In this document: piece by piece, positions 23,491-34,262 of the stretch
Layout: each line of letters starts with the position of its first letter
How positions within the stretch are numbered: position 1 is the first letter of the stretch
Origin: Dendrophyllia cribrosa
Lineage: Eukaryota; Cnidaria; Anthozoa; Scleractinia; Dendrophylliidae
Length of the DNA: 64,000 bases
Assembly (NCBI GenBank): GCA_024195265.1
Contig: JAJLRJ010000001.1
Coordinates: 5,586,357 to 5,650,356 of the forward strand
Reading direction: 5' to 3'
Notes under the pieces: generated by a model
Database searches by the model: none
The model's input: the letters and a program-made list of their open reading frames with translations, nothing else
Told to the model about the DNA's origin: nothing
Position numbers and translations under genes: made by a program

Positions 23491-25520
23491 TCAGTAGTAT
23501 TTGATGTAAACATCAACACAGACACGTCCTTGGTTGTCATGGTCACCCCTGTTCTTGAGGTCCTCGCCGCACCAAACGCGAAGCTCGCGATGCCTCTCCA
23601 AATAAAACGGAACGCCCAGGTTAGTAAACACAAGTTCGTTGGAATACGACTCGTCCACACCCGGCATGCTGTACCACAGGGAGTGCCAGTCCTTGATATA
23701 ATCGCTTCTGGGGTAAATCAGTTGGTTTTTCTGGTCTGTGATGACAACATTCAGAGGGGTTTTGCTGCCCGAATGGCATCCCCAGCGACTGTTGTAGGCT
23801 CTGTTTGGCGTACACCTAGATTCAAAGAACAATAAATCTTAATTTTATATTGTGATCAGGAAAGTAGTTATCGATTTTGCTCTATTTGATTAGAAGTAGT
23901 GTTAAGTCGTAATGAAAGATAAACTATTTTCTATTGCCGTACGTGCATGGTCTGTATGCTTACTTTGGAGAGAAAAAAAAAACAAGAAAATTAAAAGCGC
24001 TATGTCGCCATTTTGAGTGTTACTGTTAAAAAAGTCCAAACGACATTAATATCAGTGGAAACTTTCTACTAGTACTCTAAGGGCTGGAGATGGAAATGGA
24101 TTGTAACTTGAAAAAAAAAGGGCCACCTTGTGTCTTGGAAAACTCGCCAAAACTCTTATTGTCGTTTATTCTCTCTTCGCAAATTCATTTGATATCTCCT
24201 GTTGATGTTCTATAAGCATTTTGTGCTTAACAATACTCACAACACAGCTACTTTAATGGCAGCCTGCTTGACATGGCACACTCACCGAATTTCTCCACTT
24301 TTGTACACAAGTTTCATGGCCGCCACTAGAAGGGGCTCGGAGATGAAATTGCTTATTGGACCATAACGGTTGCCAGTGCACTCAAAGCATACCTCCTGCA
24401 GATTAAGCTGATGCCATTCAAACGTCTGGTTACCTTGACGACGTCAATAAATATGACATATTTTAAACTAATAACTGATATAATAGCGATGAACTCCTAA
24501 TTATTTTTGCGAAAAGGAAGATCTTTGCTCAAAAAGGTTCTACTTGTGAGGTGGTTATCGCTGATTTTATAAAGTTGACAAACTTTGAAAAGGCAAAAAC
24601 TACAATTCTATATCAGAATTTGAAAAAGTAAAAGACCCCAAAATTATGATCCAATTTTGTAAAAATTCCCTAAAATAATACACTGAAACTACTCATTCAT
24701 GTCTATAGCGACGGATGGTCAAAATGGGATCGCAACTTTCGTTGTGCCGTATTACAAGCTGAAACCGCTTTGAAGCGAATTCTCAAAGGAAGGGCAAATT
24801 AAACCCTCCGTCGAGAATCAGTTCCTGCTTATCCCGTTCTGGAACAGGGTATAATTCACTTGAAATCTCCCTCGTTGTGTTATGTCTTTTAAGAGCATTT
24901 TGTACACGAGCGGCCCCGGTGCCACGGCTGATTTTGACCGTTTTTGGTCAAAACCATGTAACAATACCTGTAGTTACTTAATGCTAAAACGCCAAAACAC
25001 AGTAATCAACTAACCGTTGAACTAAGAGAAGCTTACAAATCATGAGAGGGAGCCTAAAAAATAATGACGCAAACATTTTTCAAGTTGTAATTCACACTCA
25101 TCGACAGTTTTGGTACACTTGAGTGGTATTTATCGCAAAACTGGACCATTATTTTTCGGCTTCTGTTACATGTAATACAAAAACATTTTTTGATTTTTGA
25201 AATAACACCAAATCTCCGTGATAATGTCCCTTAAAAGCAGTTGTGATAGAAGAAACAAAAGATCCTCGTAACATAGTCCCTGCTTTGACAAAGGTTAGCT
25301 CTAGTATACCAGAAATCAGCCATTTGCTGTCAGCTTTTGCGACTTTGTAATCATTTCCACCATTATCAAATTAGCGTCCTATTTTTCGGGAAATTGTTGG
25401 TAAAACTCTGTGGGAAATGGTGCATTAAATACTTCAAACTTAACCTTAATACTTACTTAAATGCGGTGAGTGTGTAAGACCCGGAACTATAAAGCCCAGA
25501 AGAACCAACGGGAACAGCAT
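23491..25520 (-). CDS. Small secreted protein A, 6 cysteines
   Basis: Three exons, complement(23491..23815, 24286..24433, 25457..25520), encode 178 aa. Intron phases are 1 and 2; donors are GTAAGT and GTGAGT. Exon 1 encodes a typical signal peptide (MLFPLVLLGFIVPGLTHS). The mature part has a sequon N23-Q-T and cysteines 37, 40, 72, 84, 153 and 170. Motifs shared with paralog B are W-x-Q...VC near 28-37, K-L-x-Y-x-SG at 40-50, SRWGC (80-84), V-I/V-TD then IYP, the Y-S-x-ELVF block at 128-134, and GEDL...DNQG-x-VC at 154-170. It is an extracellular protein with a domain I recall as common in anthozoan secreted proteins but cannot name; the function is unknown. It has no intron where B has its third. 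Neighbours: receptor A converges on it, and B faces it head to head. All junctions keep frame. Confidence 0.85.
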
Positions 25521-25635
25521 GTTTCTGTCGGTACTGTTCACTGGTATTGAGCAAAACCTCTTAACTGAATAAAGTAATAAGACAGATGCTTTTCCTTTTT
25601 CTTCTAAGTGTATTTGATTTATTTTATTAGTAATT

Positions 25636-26385
25636 TTAATTAACAAAGGAAAATATTAATTTTCACACTACCCCAGGACTTGATATACAAACTGCTGATT
25701 TGACTAGTGTCAACTGTTAAACTCAAATACAAAGCTAGCTTATGTTAAAGTTTATTCAACAATTTAATTAAATAGTCATATAGTTTTAGCCTATCTTTAG
25801 CCCATGATAAACACTCAACAATGGAAAATTCATAGCAAAAAATGGCCGTTTTAAGACTACCTCTAATACACTCTGCCAGAAATGTAGGAGTAAATCGGAT
25901 TTACTCCTACATTTTAGCAATATTTTAATTAACAAAGGAAAATTTTACTACCCAAGGACTTGATATACAAACTGCTGATATGCTAAATAAATGTAAATTG
26001 TTAAATTATATTAATAAAATAATATTTTTGTTTGTTTTGTGGGTAAAAATCATGAACCATTGTGGCACTATGTTGTAAAAATTGCAAGAACGAAACTGAA
26101 AACAATAAATAAATTAAAAAAACTTAATGGCCGTGGAATACCGGCCGGCCCAGGGTGTTTTTATCTTTCGCACAAAAACAAGTCAATAAAACGGATTAGA
26201 AAGATGGAAAAAATAATTGAAATAAACATTTTAATGGTTATGTGTACTTAGACCTATTTATCATAAAGCAATTATGTGCGTTAGTTGCTTAACTAATCTC
26301 AGTCAAATACAAAGCTAGCTTCTTGGGAAAATTCATAGAAAAAAATGTCCCTTCTAAGTCTACTCACCTCTAATGCAATTGACAC
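25636..26385. repeat. Imperfect duplication upstream of secreted gene A
   Basis: AATTAACAAAGGAAAAT and GGACTTGATATACAAACTGC occur near 25640-25700 and again near 25927-25977. ATACAAAGCTAGCTT and GGAAAATTCATAG occur near 25730-25835 and again near 26306-26335. Together they show a diverged duplication of a few hundred bases with an insertion in the second copy. Confidence 0.65.
25880..25914. repeat. Loopless 35-bp palindrome
   Basis: 17-bp arms AAATGTAGGAGTAAATC and complement are separated by a single G. It lies between the two copies of the duplicated stretch. Confidence 0.8.
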
Positions 26386-27679
26386 CACTCATCACATTTC
26401 ATGTCTGTCTGCGTTTTAGTAATTTTAAGCTGTTTTTTTGTAATTTCACTAACTATAAATTTTGTAAATAAATATTTTGTCATCAAATGCAAAAGCTAAT
26501 CATAACAAGGACACATCATCAATAAACGTTGCGAACTTGATTGATTCCTACAAATATGTCAATCAAATTTTCGCAATATTGCGACGCCTCTTTGCTACCA
26601 AATTAGAAATAACCTTCCAAGGAGTTGTGGGTCTAATTTTCAACCAGAAACAGAGAGAAGCACTTGTTAAACTCGTACCCAGAACTTACTTGTGCTAAGC
26701 GTGGGAGATCTGGGTACGATATTAGGCACTTCTTTAATTTTCCATTTGTTCAAGTGCGTTGCTCAAGTGCGTCAGATGAGAGTGCTGGGCAAGCATGGTT
26801 TCCAGGTCTCCCTCGAGGACCATAAGGGTTGAAGAGACGTGATCTCATATCAGTTCAAAAATCGTCCCCTAATTGTTTTTGTCGTATGGAAAACCTCTAC
26901 ATTTGGAACACTTCCATAAAGAGGACACTTTTCGTCCGGAAAAAACTCTCATATAATCTTTGTAATTGTCACCTCTATTAGATCCTATTAAAAGGATACC
27001 TCCATTAAGGGAATTAGAATGGGAAAAGATTTTATTGTTCTCTAACCACAAGTACATGATAACAATATTACAAGCTTCAGCTCTTTTTCTAAATGATTAT
27101 GGCATAAAGATCTTGTTATATAAAAAATGACATTCTGTTTTGTGCTATAATTACCTAATGGAAGGCTCTTAAAACACACCAAACTTGCTGTTACAATCTG
27201 AATCATGTATTTTACAGTTGCTAATTAAATAAAAATAAATGGCGGCATCTCAAGTTAAGAAATCAGGCATTTTTGTTCGGGTGGTTAATTATTAACAAAA
27301 CCAGCAAAGCCTTCATTCAGGGGACACTTCTCCTGGTCCCGAGGGTGTCCCAAGGGTGTCCCGAGGGTGTCCTTTTAATGGAGGTTCCAATGTATGTGAG
27401 AATCACGTTAAAGTTCGTTATCTTGTCATTTGGCAGTTATAAAGGAAAAGGATCAGAAACTAGTTTTCCGACCGTATCATTAAGTTTCTAATTTTACACT
27501 AGGCACAGTGTCTACTCAGTTCAAAAGAAAACAAGACGTTCAGATAGATGTTCTGCACAATCTAAAAAAGCTAATAAACTCTTTCCAGAAAATTTCAAGA
27601 CAAAACTCAATATTATGAAAGCAATTTGCAAAACTGACAGAGCTTTGACAAAAACTTGATGCCACACGGCATGTAACAA

Positions 27680-28440
27680 TTAAGGTATCAGCCACCTTCC
27701 AGGACCGTCCGCGCGCAGATCGCTCTAGCGCGAGTTGTTTTAAAAGAAACCCCTATAAACCGTATATTTTCTGAAAGCTTAATAGTTCCAGATTATGGCT
27801 TATTCCTCTAAAAAGGGCACAAGTTTAATAAATTCCGAAAATGATAAGATATTTGCAAAAGTATATGTGTTCTTAAAGTAAGGTTCACGCCCGCCAAAAA
27901 TAAACGGAAGAAAACAATTAACACGTCATTCGCTTCTTGACACGTACGACTGAAAAACCGTGTCTCAGTTTTTTAATAAGTGCGTTAGTTTTTCTGTTAT
28001 GAGCAGACGAAGTTTGGGTGGACAAATAATAAGCAATCTCTGTGGGAAAAATGCTGTAACTTCAAAATGAAAAGGGCAATTACAATTCGCAGACACAATT
28101 TTGTAGGAAAAATATCTGACAATAATTTTGCCAAATTTCAGCGAAATTGGTCCAGGGGCTGCCGACTTGTAGTTTAAAACGTACGCTCAACTCGCCGAAA
28201 TTTTCATTACGAGAAAAAAAAGAGGAAAATATAATTTTAAAATCAAGTATGACAGGACTTGTCAGCGGTCAATTAAACTAATTAACATGAAAAAATATTT
28301 TGCGCTCAATAACTTTACGCAGAAAAAACCCTTTTATTCTGGATTTTTTTTTTAAAGAAAGCTGTTGAAAAGATTTATACAAACATCTAAAAATCTCGAT
28401 TTTTGAAAAATGGCAATTTTTTCCCTGGGTGATACCTTAA
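27680..28440. mobile_element. 761-bp TTAA-ended MITE between divergent genes
   Basis: Ends TTAAGGTATCAGCC and GGGTGATACCTTAA are inverted repeats with an exact 11-bp core and TTAA at both limits. No transposase. It makes up about a fifth of the shared upstream region of the secreted genes. Confidence 0.75.
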
Positions 28441-29087
28441 TTCTTGTTTAGAAGTTTTCACCTAAGTACAAAAAAAATCATGTTAAACCCGTGTAAAAAC
28501 GTGTTTACTCTCCATGGCAAATAGTAGTATTCAATAATTGTGTACATATCAAACAAATAATGCAATGCTCTTGGGTCAACTTTTTTTTAATAAGGTATGT
28601 GTTTGACATTTTACGCCGGAACCGACTGCGTATTATTAGCCCCACGAGAGTGCGCCGTTGAAATCTTACTTGAAGTGTGACATGAACATTTTAAGAGAAG
28701 TCTGAACTAGTTACTTTTCTTTGCAAAAGAGGGAAAACTTGTAAAATAGATAAAAATAGAACATTTTAAGCATGGTAGTGAAGTAAGAAAGATGCATTGT
28801 GTCACGAGCGTGGTACAAAAATGTCTTATAAAAATATGTCAGTTTGATCTCTATGGCAAAGAGTAGCACTGTCATTTCTTTTGTTACAAATCGCAAATAT
28901 TCTAGCTATTGTTTATTCTTGTAATTACAACTGATGTCATTTTTTGCCTACGAAACTAAATATGGTGACGTTAGTTTATAGTCTTATTCTAAATTTATTA
29001 CGGTTCTAGGTCAATCAAAGACGCATTAGGTGTCGGCTTCAAACAACATCCCACTGAAAACTTACAGAACGGTCAGTTTATCGCAGA

Positions 29088-32000
29088 ATGATTCTCCACG
29101 TAGTTTTGTTGGTTTTCCTTGAAAGTTTCTTTGCTCTGGGTGCAGGTAGGCAATGAATTTTGAGTTTTCCTGACCTATACGACTTTATATTTTCTACATT
29201 TTGGCAAAAAGATATCCTTGTAGCCCGGTGGAAAAGAAAAACTAGTTTTTTTCCACTCAAATATAACTGATTGTGCGAGAAGTAACGAGAGGGAATATTA
29301 CCGATAGTTGAGAATCTCTAAAATGTTGTCAGTTTTTTTCAGCTAGGCCCAGAAACGCAGTTGTTGTAATTCCGCTTGGAAAATCAGACTGTTAACTTCT
29401 CTTTCTTTTTCTAACAGAAACGTTAAAATGACAATTCACTTGATATATTTCCTTCATATTAGTGTTCTGTAAGCATTTCGTGGATGTCAAAGGCACTAAG
29501 TTTAAATTTGTGGTAATTTTGACCCAAAAATGTCAAACTACTACATGAGAACAATGATTCAAGACTCGCTCATCGTAAATCAGCATTACCTTGCACATCT
29601 TATTAATTCATTTCTTAAGATCTTTACTGCTTTTCTTAACTTCTCAATTTGAAGATGAATTCAAATTTTTTTGTGTGAAACTTCCTTTCTTAGCTTTTTT
29701 TAAGTCTGAGGATAAAAACCCTCTGCAATTGAGAATTACTTTTCCTTGGTGCCGTTTTAACCCATTGCTTTAATTACCGTATGCAATTTAAAAACGTTTT
29801 TCCTGAAATCAATTTGAATCTTGGTCACCATTACGAATAGGGGCGTTACATTCTTCGTCATGACTACGTTTCTCTTACAGAAAATATCTTCAGCAGAAAT
29901 TAGCCAATACTACTTGGCTACGCGGTTACCTCTGTTTATTTACAGAACAAAGACAAAGTCAAATATGTATTTTTTTTCAGTTAAATTTAATTTAAACCCA
30001 GTTAAATTTAATTTAATCAGCAAATATTGAAAACCGCTCTTTCGTATTTGTAACTGGTGACTCCATATTAAGTATCAGTCCATTTCTGCATAGTACATTT
30101 TATCGTGCTCTTTACATTTCTGGTTTTATCAAGTTGTCGCCCATATATAGTAGTATATAAGAACTTAAAGAACGTTTAAGTTTTTTAAAATATGAAAATT
30201 TTTGTTGGGCAACACTGTACAGATCTAATCAGGTTCCAAATTTTGCAAATGGACAATTGGACAGTTGAAAAGAGTCAATCAAATTGGTGAATTAAAACAT
30301 GTTGCTATTAACGAAACGGCGAGATTATCATTGGATTTTGTGAGCAAAAAACTGAATGCAATCGGATTCTAGGATTTTTACACGTAACAAAATTATGTCA
30401 TGGCAATACTAATAAACAGAATCAATCAGAATATTTTGTCTTGTCCTCAGAATCTAGCAGAACTAATCAGATTCAATAACGTTGTCAGAATTTAGAATTT
30501 CAATAAAATTGAACACTTAGAATCGAGCGCACGTTCCTGCAGTTTGTCATTAGCAAATTTAAGTGAAGCCATATATCACGTGATTGCAGATCCAACAGCC
30601 GGAGGTTGGAAGCAGATCAGTAACCATCCAGTCTGTGTGACTCCGAGGGATGACGGGTACGGCTATTTGCAGTATGCTGGTGAGAGTAAATTAGTTGGAG
30701 CGTTGAAACTCAAGTACGAGTCAGGTCTCATAAGGTGAGAATAGTAGACATTAGTATGTTAAGGCATGACCTGATCCTAATTTGCATTTATATCGATGCA
30801 TGTGCATTTCTAAAACTAGGCTAACTCTTAAAGGTCAAATGAACCAAAAATTTGACATATTTTTCTTTTAGTCCAATATTAGTGCAATGTGTTGAAAGAG
30901 GACCAAATAAACATATTCTGAAGTTTAAAACTAATTGGACTTGGCATCACAGAGATATTGGAAGTTGAAAAATGAAACTTTTTGGCCTTCATAATCGTAG
31001 AGCGATCGGGAAAATTGTCGGAAACCAATAGTGACGTTTTTTTTTTCACTATTGACCACCTCAAAACAGTCAAGGATTGAAGTTGAAAGTCGGTGACTGA
31101 GCGGAAAACTATGGTGTTTTGTTCTGCGATAAACTGCAGCGACAATTGTCCATTTTCGATACGAAAACAGTGAAAATCTTACACGCAAGTTAGAATACTC
31201 ATGTATTCTCCAGAAGAGAGGATACTGGGAACACGGTTGGCTCGCCAGTAGTGACGTCATAATCCTTACCAATCCTACCACTTAAAGCGCGCGGCCATTT
31301 CAGAAACGTTTTCGTGAAGTCTTCCGAAATCTTCGTGCTTTTAGCTATATGTAACTTACTTAAAGGCTCAGGAAGGCAAATTGTTGCGTAAGTATGCTTT
31401 ATTATGGTTTCCTTTAACGTTTAAATAGCTTTAAATGGATAAAGAAAAAAAAATGAATTTTTGGTTCATTTGACCTTTAAGCGTGAGCTCCGCTTGAATT
31501 CGCAGCTTTTTGGTAGAGCATGAAGTATAGAAATTGGACTGTGCTGGATAAATCTGGCTACGGTTGTGGCATGTTTTAATAATGTCATCAAAGCTAAAAT
31601 TTGCAACACAGCTATAAATCTAAACAGATTAAGCTCTTAAACAAATTGAACAGTCGGCCCGTTGATTAGTGAGAGGGGGAGGAGGTGAGGAACATTTTTG
31701 TCTCTGTTCGATTTAATTACGACGGAGAGAAGGAACGGAAGAATATAGCTTGTGCAATCAAGCTTATATCCTAGTTTAACACTACCCTCTAACCTCATTG
31801 GCCAGCTTTTCGGTACTCCCCGTAGCTGGTATTGGGCACCACCCCAACAAAATATCACGTGAGCACCATGTGTTGACATAAATTACATTATAATGCTTGA
31901 CCATAATATGTGCTTATATACACACAGCATAATACAGTATAACTTTTTACGTAACCTGCTCACAGCAGGCTTCGAACTTCCGCGCAGTAACTGTAAGCTA

Positions 32001-33778
32001 GTTTTCTGGTACGCCACGAACTAAAAAGATAGAAAGTTTTAAAAAAGTCTAAATGATAAAAATGGACAAAAGTGAAAATACTAAAATAATCGTTAATAAG
32101 ATAGGTAAGAAAAAACATTTCAAGTTACTTTACACACAAGGACATGTAAAAACAAGAGAAAGTTTTTATTTGGGACAATTCTCGAAAGCCTTTGTCTCAA
32201 TTATAGACGATATACCACAACCAGTGATATAATACTTAACTCCATCCTTTCTTCTGTTGCCTTTGAACTGACCCTAGACTTGCTCACAAGTCGCGAGCTC
32301 AATGAGCGCGTGGAGGGAGCGAGTGACTTGTTTCCCTTGCTGAAAATCAAATCAAGTGACGTCATTTTGGCACAAACTTTTCAGGTTTCGGGGCTCTGTC
32401 AAACTGTCAAAATTACTTTTCGCGCGTTTTGTAATGACTTTTGGAAGCAAATGCCACTCGACGTTTGAATGGAGGAGGTAAATACCCATAACAAAACTTT
32501 TTTTCGTGCTTTGGTGCCTGAAAATATTGATAACATCAAAGGAGAAAAATTCCTACTGTAAATTTGGCGCGCTGCTAGTGATAAAAGTCGTTCGTGCCCA
32601 GGCCTACTCCCAGACCGGAACCTGAAGCGAGAAGCGAACGACGTTGAGAAAGTCTAACCTGACCCTTATTTTATGCAGGTGCGTTAGCAACGAAGCCTAT
32701 GACAGCAGATGGGGTTGTGCCAGACCAAATAATCCGCTGAACATTATTGTCACGGATGACTACGATCATGTGATCTATCCACTTCCGGAATTCATCAAGG
32801 AAAATGGGATGTGGTACTACATGCCCCTCGTTGACGCAGTGTAAGAACAATTAATTTGACAACCTCGTTCCTAGGCTCTCTCTTCTTCCCGTACTTGGGA
32901 GCGGGAAGAAGAGAGTGGCTGGGGTCGAGGTTGCTAAAAAAGTACTTAATTTTATTGTTTTTGCAGTACAAATTTAAAAGATCGAGGATGATTTTCTGTT
33001 CAACGTCTTTCAATTTTTTTGCAATTCCAGTTAGTGGACGATGGTAGAACATCCTTCGAAACATGCCTCAGGGTTAGACTGAGGAATATAGTTTTGTTTT
33101 TCAAAACTTTTAACAGTTTAAATAAGAAATTCGTCATAATAACGTCTTAGGCAGAACCACAAATGATTGAGAATCAACGTGTTTTCAAGTTTGTAATACC
33201 ATACAGTGCTACCAAAATATGTCTTCCAAACTTCATTTGCTGGACAACGAAAACAATTAACGAAAGAGGTTGGCTATTCTAGTTCAGTCCTGGGCGGGAT
33301 AATCGATCGAGTACAGTCAGCCATTCAGTTATTCATTTGGTTCAATAGTCAGTATCATTTAGTCAGTCAATAAGGGAGGCAGGCGATTGGGCAGTCAGTC
33401 AGTAAGTCAGTCAATCTGTTAGTCAGTTTCTCGGCCAGTAAATAAGTCAGTACGCAGTCAGTCAGCCAGTCAAATGAATAAAGGGGTTAGTTTCTAAAGA
33501 AACCTTGGTGCTACGTCGCGATCGGTAGGGGAGTGAAACACGCGAAAATTTCGTTATTGTTCATTATTTTTACGATAAAACAAAAAAATTATCCCTCGAT
33601 CCTATTGTATCTCTTCAGATATTCTGATGAGCTGGTCTTCGCAGATTTCGGCCACCCTTTGTACCTAAGTAGCTATGGAAAGTTGCGGTTTTGGTACGGA
33701 GAAGACTTAAAAGGCTACAGCGAAAGTGACAACCAGGGTCAAGTCTGCTTCCACGTGCTCGCACTTTTCGTAGTTTAA
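29088..33778 (+). CDS. Small secreted protein B, paralog of A
   Basis: Four exons, 29088..29145, 30590..30734, 32679..32840 and 33619..33778, encode 174 aa; phases are 1, 2 and 2, and every junction keeps frame. Exon 1 is a signal peptide (MILHVVLLVFLESFFALGA). The mature part keeps cysteines 35, 69, 81 and 165, SRWGC at 77-81, VTD then VIYP at 92-102, YSDELVF at 123-129 and WYGEDL...DNQGQVC at 147-165. Relative to A it lacks the cysteines matching A's C40 (here P38) and C153 (here Y148), and it has an extra intron splitting the V122 codon. The last residues are hydrophobic (ALFVV) but too few for a membrane anchor. Introns carry MITEs at 30828-31480 and 32860-32933. It is extracellular with unknown role. 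It faces A head to head and converges on receptor B, with 484 bp between stop codons. Confidence 0.85.
30828..31480. mobile_element. 653-bp TTAA-ended MITE in secreted B intron 2
   Basis: Perfect 25-bp terminal inverted repeats starting TTAAAGGTCAAATGAACC, with TTAA at both limits. Internal open frames on the minus strand (30879-31281) are not genes. Its insertion explains part of the difference in length from the matching intron of gene A (470 bp against 1944 bp). Confidence 0.9.
32860..32933. mobile_element. 74-bp MITE in secreted B intron 3
   Basis: Ends CAACCTCGTTCCTAG and its near complement, with a GGGAAGAAGAGAG hairpin core. It starts only 19 bp after the exon 3 boundary. Same family as the 38974-39074 element; no target duplication is visible here. 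Confidence 0.8.
33312..33476. repeat. Degenerate (CAGT)n tract
   Basis: GTCAGTCAGTAAGTCAGTCA-type tetranucleotide repeats with many substitutions, inside the last intron of secreted gene B. Confidence 0.75.
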
Positions 33779-33998
33779 AAGCACATTTTATTTTTTGTTC
33801 ATTTCTCGCTTACATAAACGATTATATTAGCTGACGTTTATTGGGAACAACCAAATCATTCATTCATATCTGCTTTCTTGTATAACAATGGACTAAGCTG
33901 TACGCTACTTACTTCAGAACATGGTTGTCAAAAATGAATTTTGAATTTTCAACGGAGTGCTAATTCGAATGTAATATGTATGTATAACTCAGAGGTGC

Positions 33999-34004
33999 AA
34001 TAAA
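33999..34004 (+). terminator. Polyadenylation signal of secreted gene B
   Basis: AATAAA 221 bp after the stop codon at 33778 and before the convergent receptor B stop at 34263. A minus-strand AATAAA at 33837-33842 could serve receptor B; in that case the two 3' UTRs would overlap by about 160 bp. Confidence 0.45.
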
Positions 34005-34262
34005 GAACATGGATTTGTCTTGGATACACCAATCTCTTTTCTATTTTAAATTGCCAAACAATTTCGACATCTGGGTGGGTTTATCGTTGGATATCAGTTT
34101 GCCAACAAGTTTACTACGGCAAAAATATGCGTGTCCGTGTGTATATTGTCTTGATCAAGTCAGCAAATGTATGGACGATTGTAAATCATGCGGTCGATTG
34201 CCTTTCTCTAGGACTGTGTTCAGTGCGTGTTCAGTTTTGCCAAGGCCATAAACTACAGCCGT

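Larger units (their letters stand above)
25521..29087. promoter_or_regulatory. Head-to-head intergenic region between secreted genes A and B
   Basis: 3.57 kb between the start codons of the two divergent secreted paralogs must hold both promoters and the centre of the inverted duplication. I could not place a core promoter. It contains a partly duplicated stretch (25636-26385), a loopless palindrome (25880-25914), a GGGTGTCCC-type repeat (27313-27375) and a 761-bp TTAA element (27680-28440). No coding exon recognised. Confidence 0.55.

Noticed and set aside
23530..23835. 101-codon open frame antisense to secreted A exon 3
   Set aside because: The minus strand has the splice sites, phase match and paralog; the plus frame has none.
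31960..32030. Possible tRNA-like B box (GAAGTTCGAAGCC, minus strand)
   Set aside because: I could not fold an acceptor stem or anticodon arm around it; not supported as a tRNA or tRNA-derived SINE.
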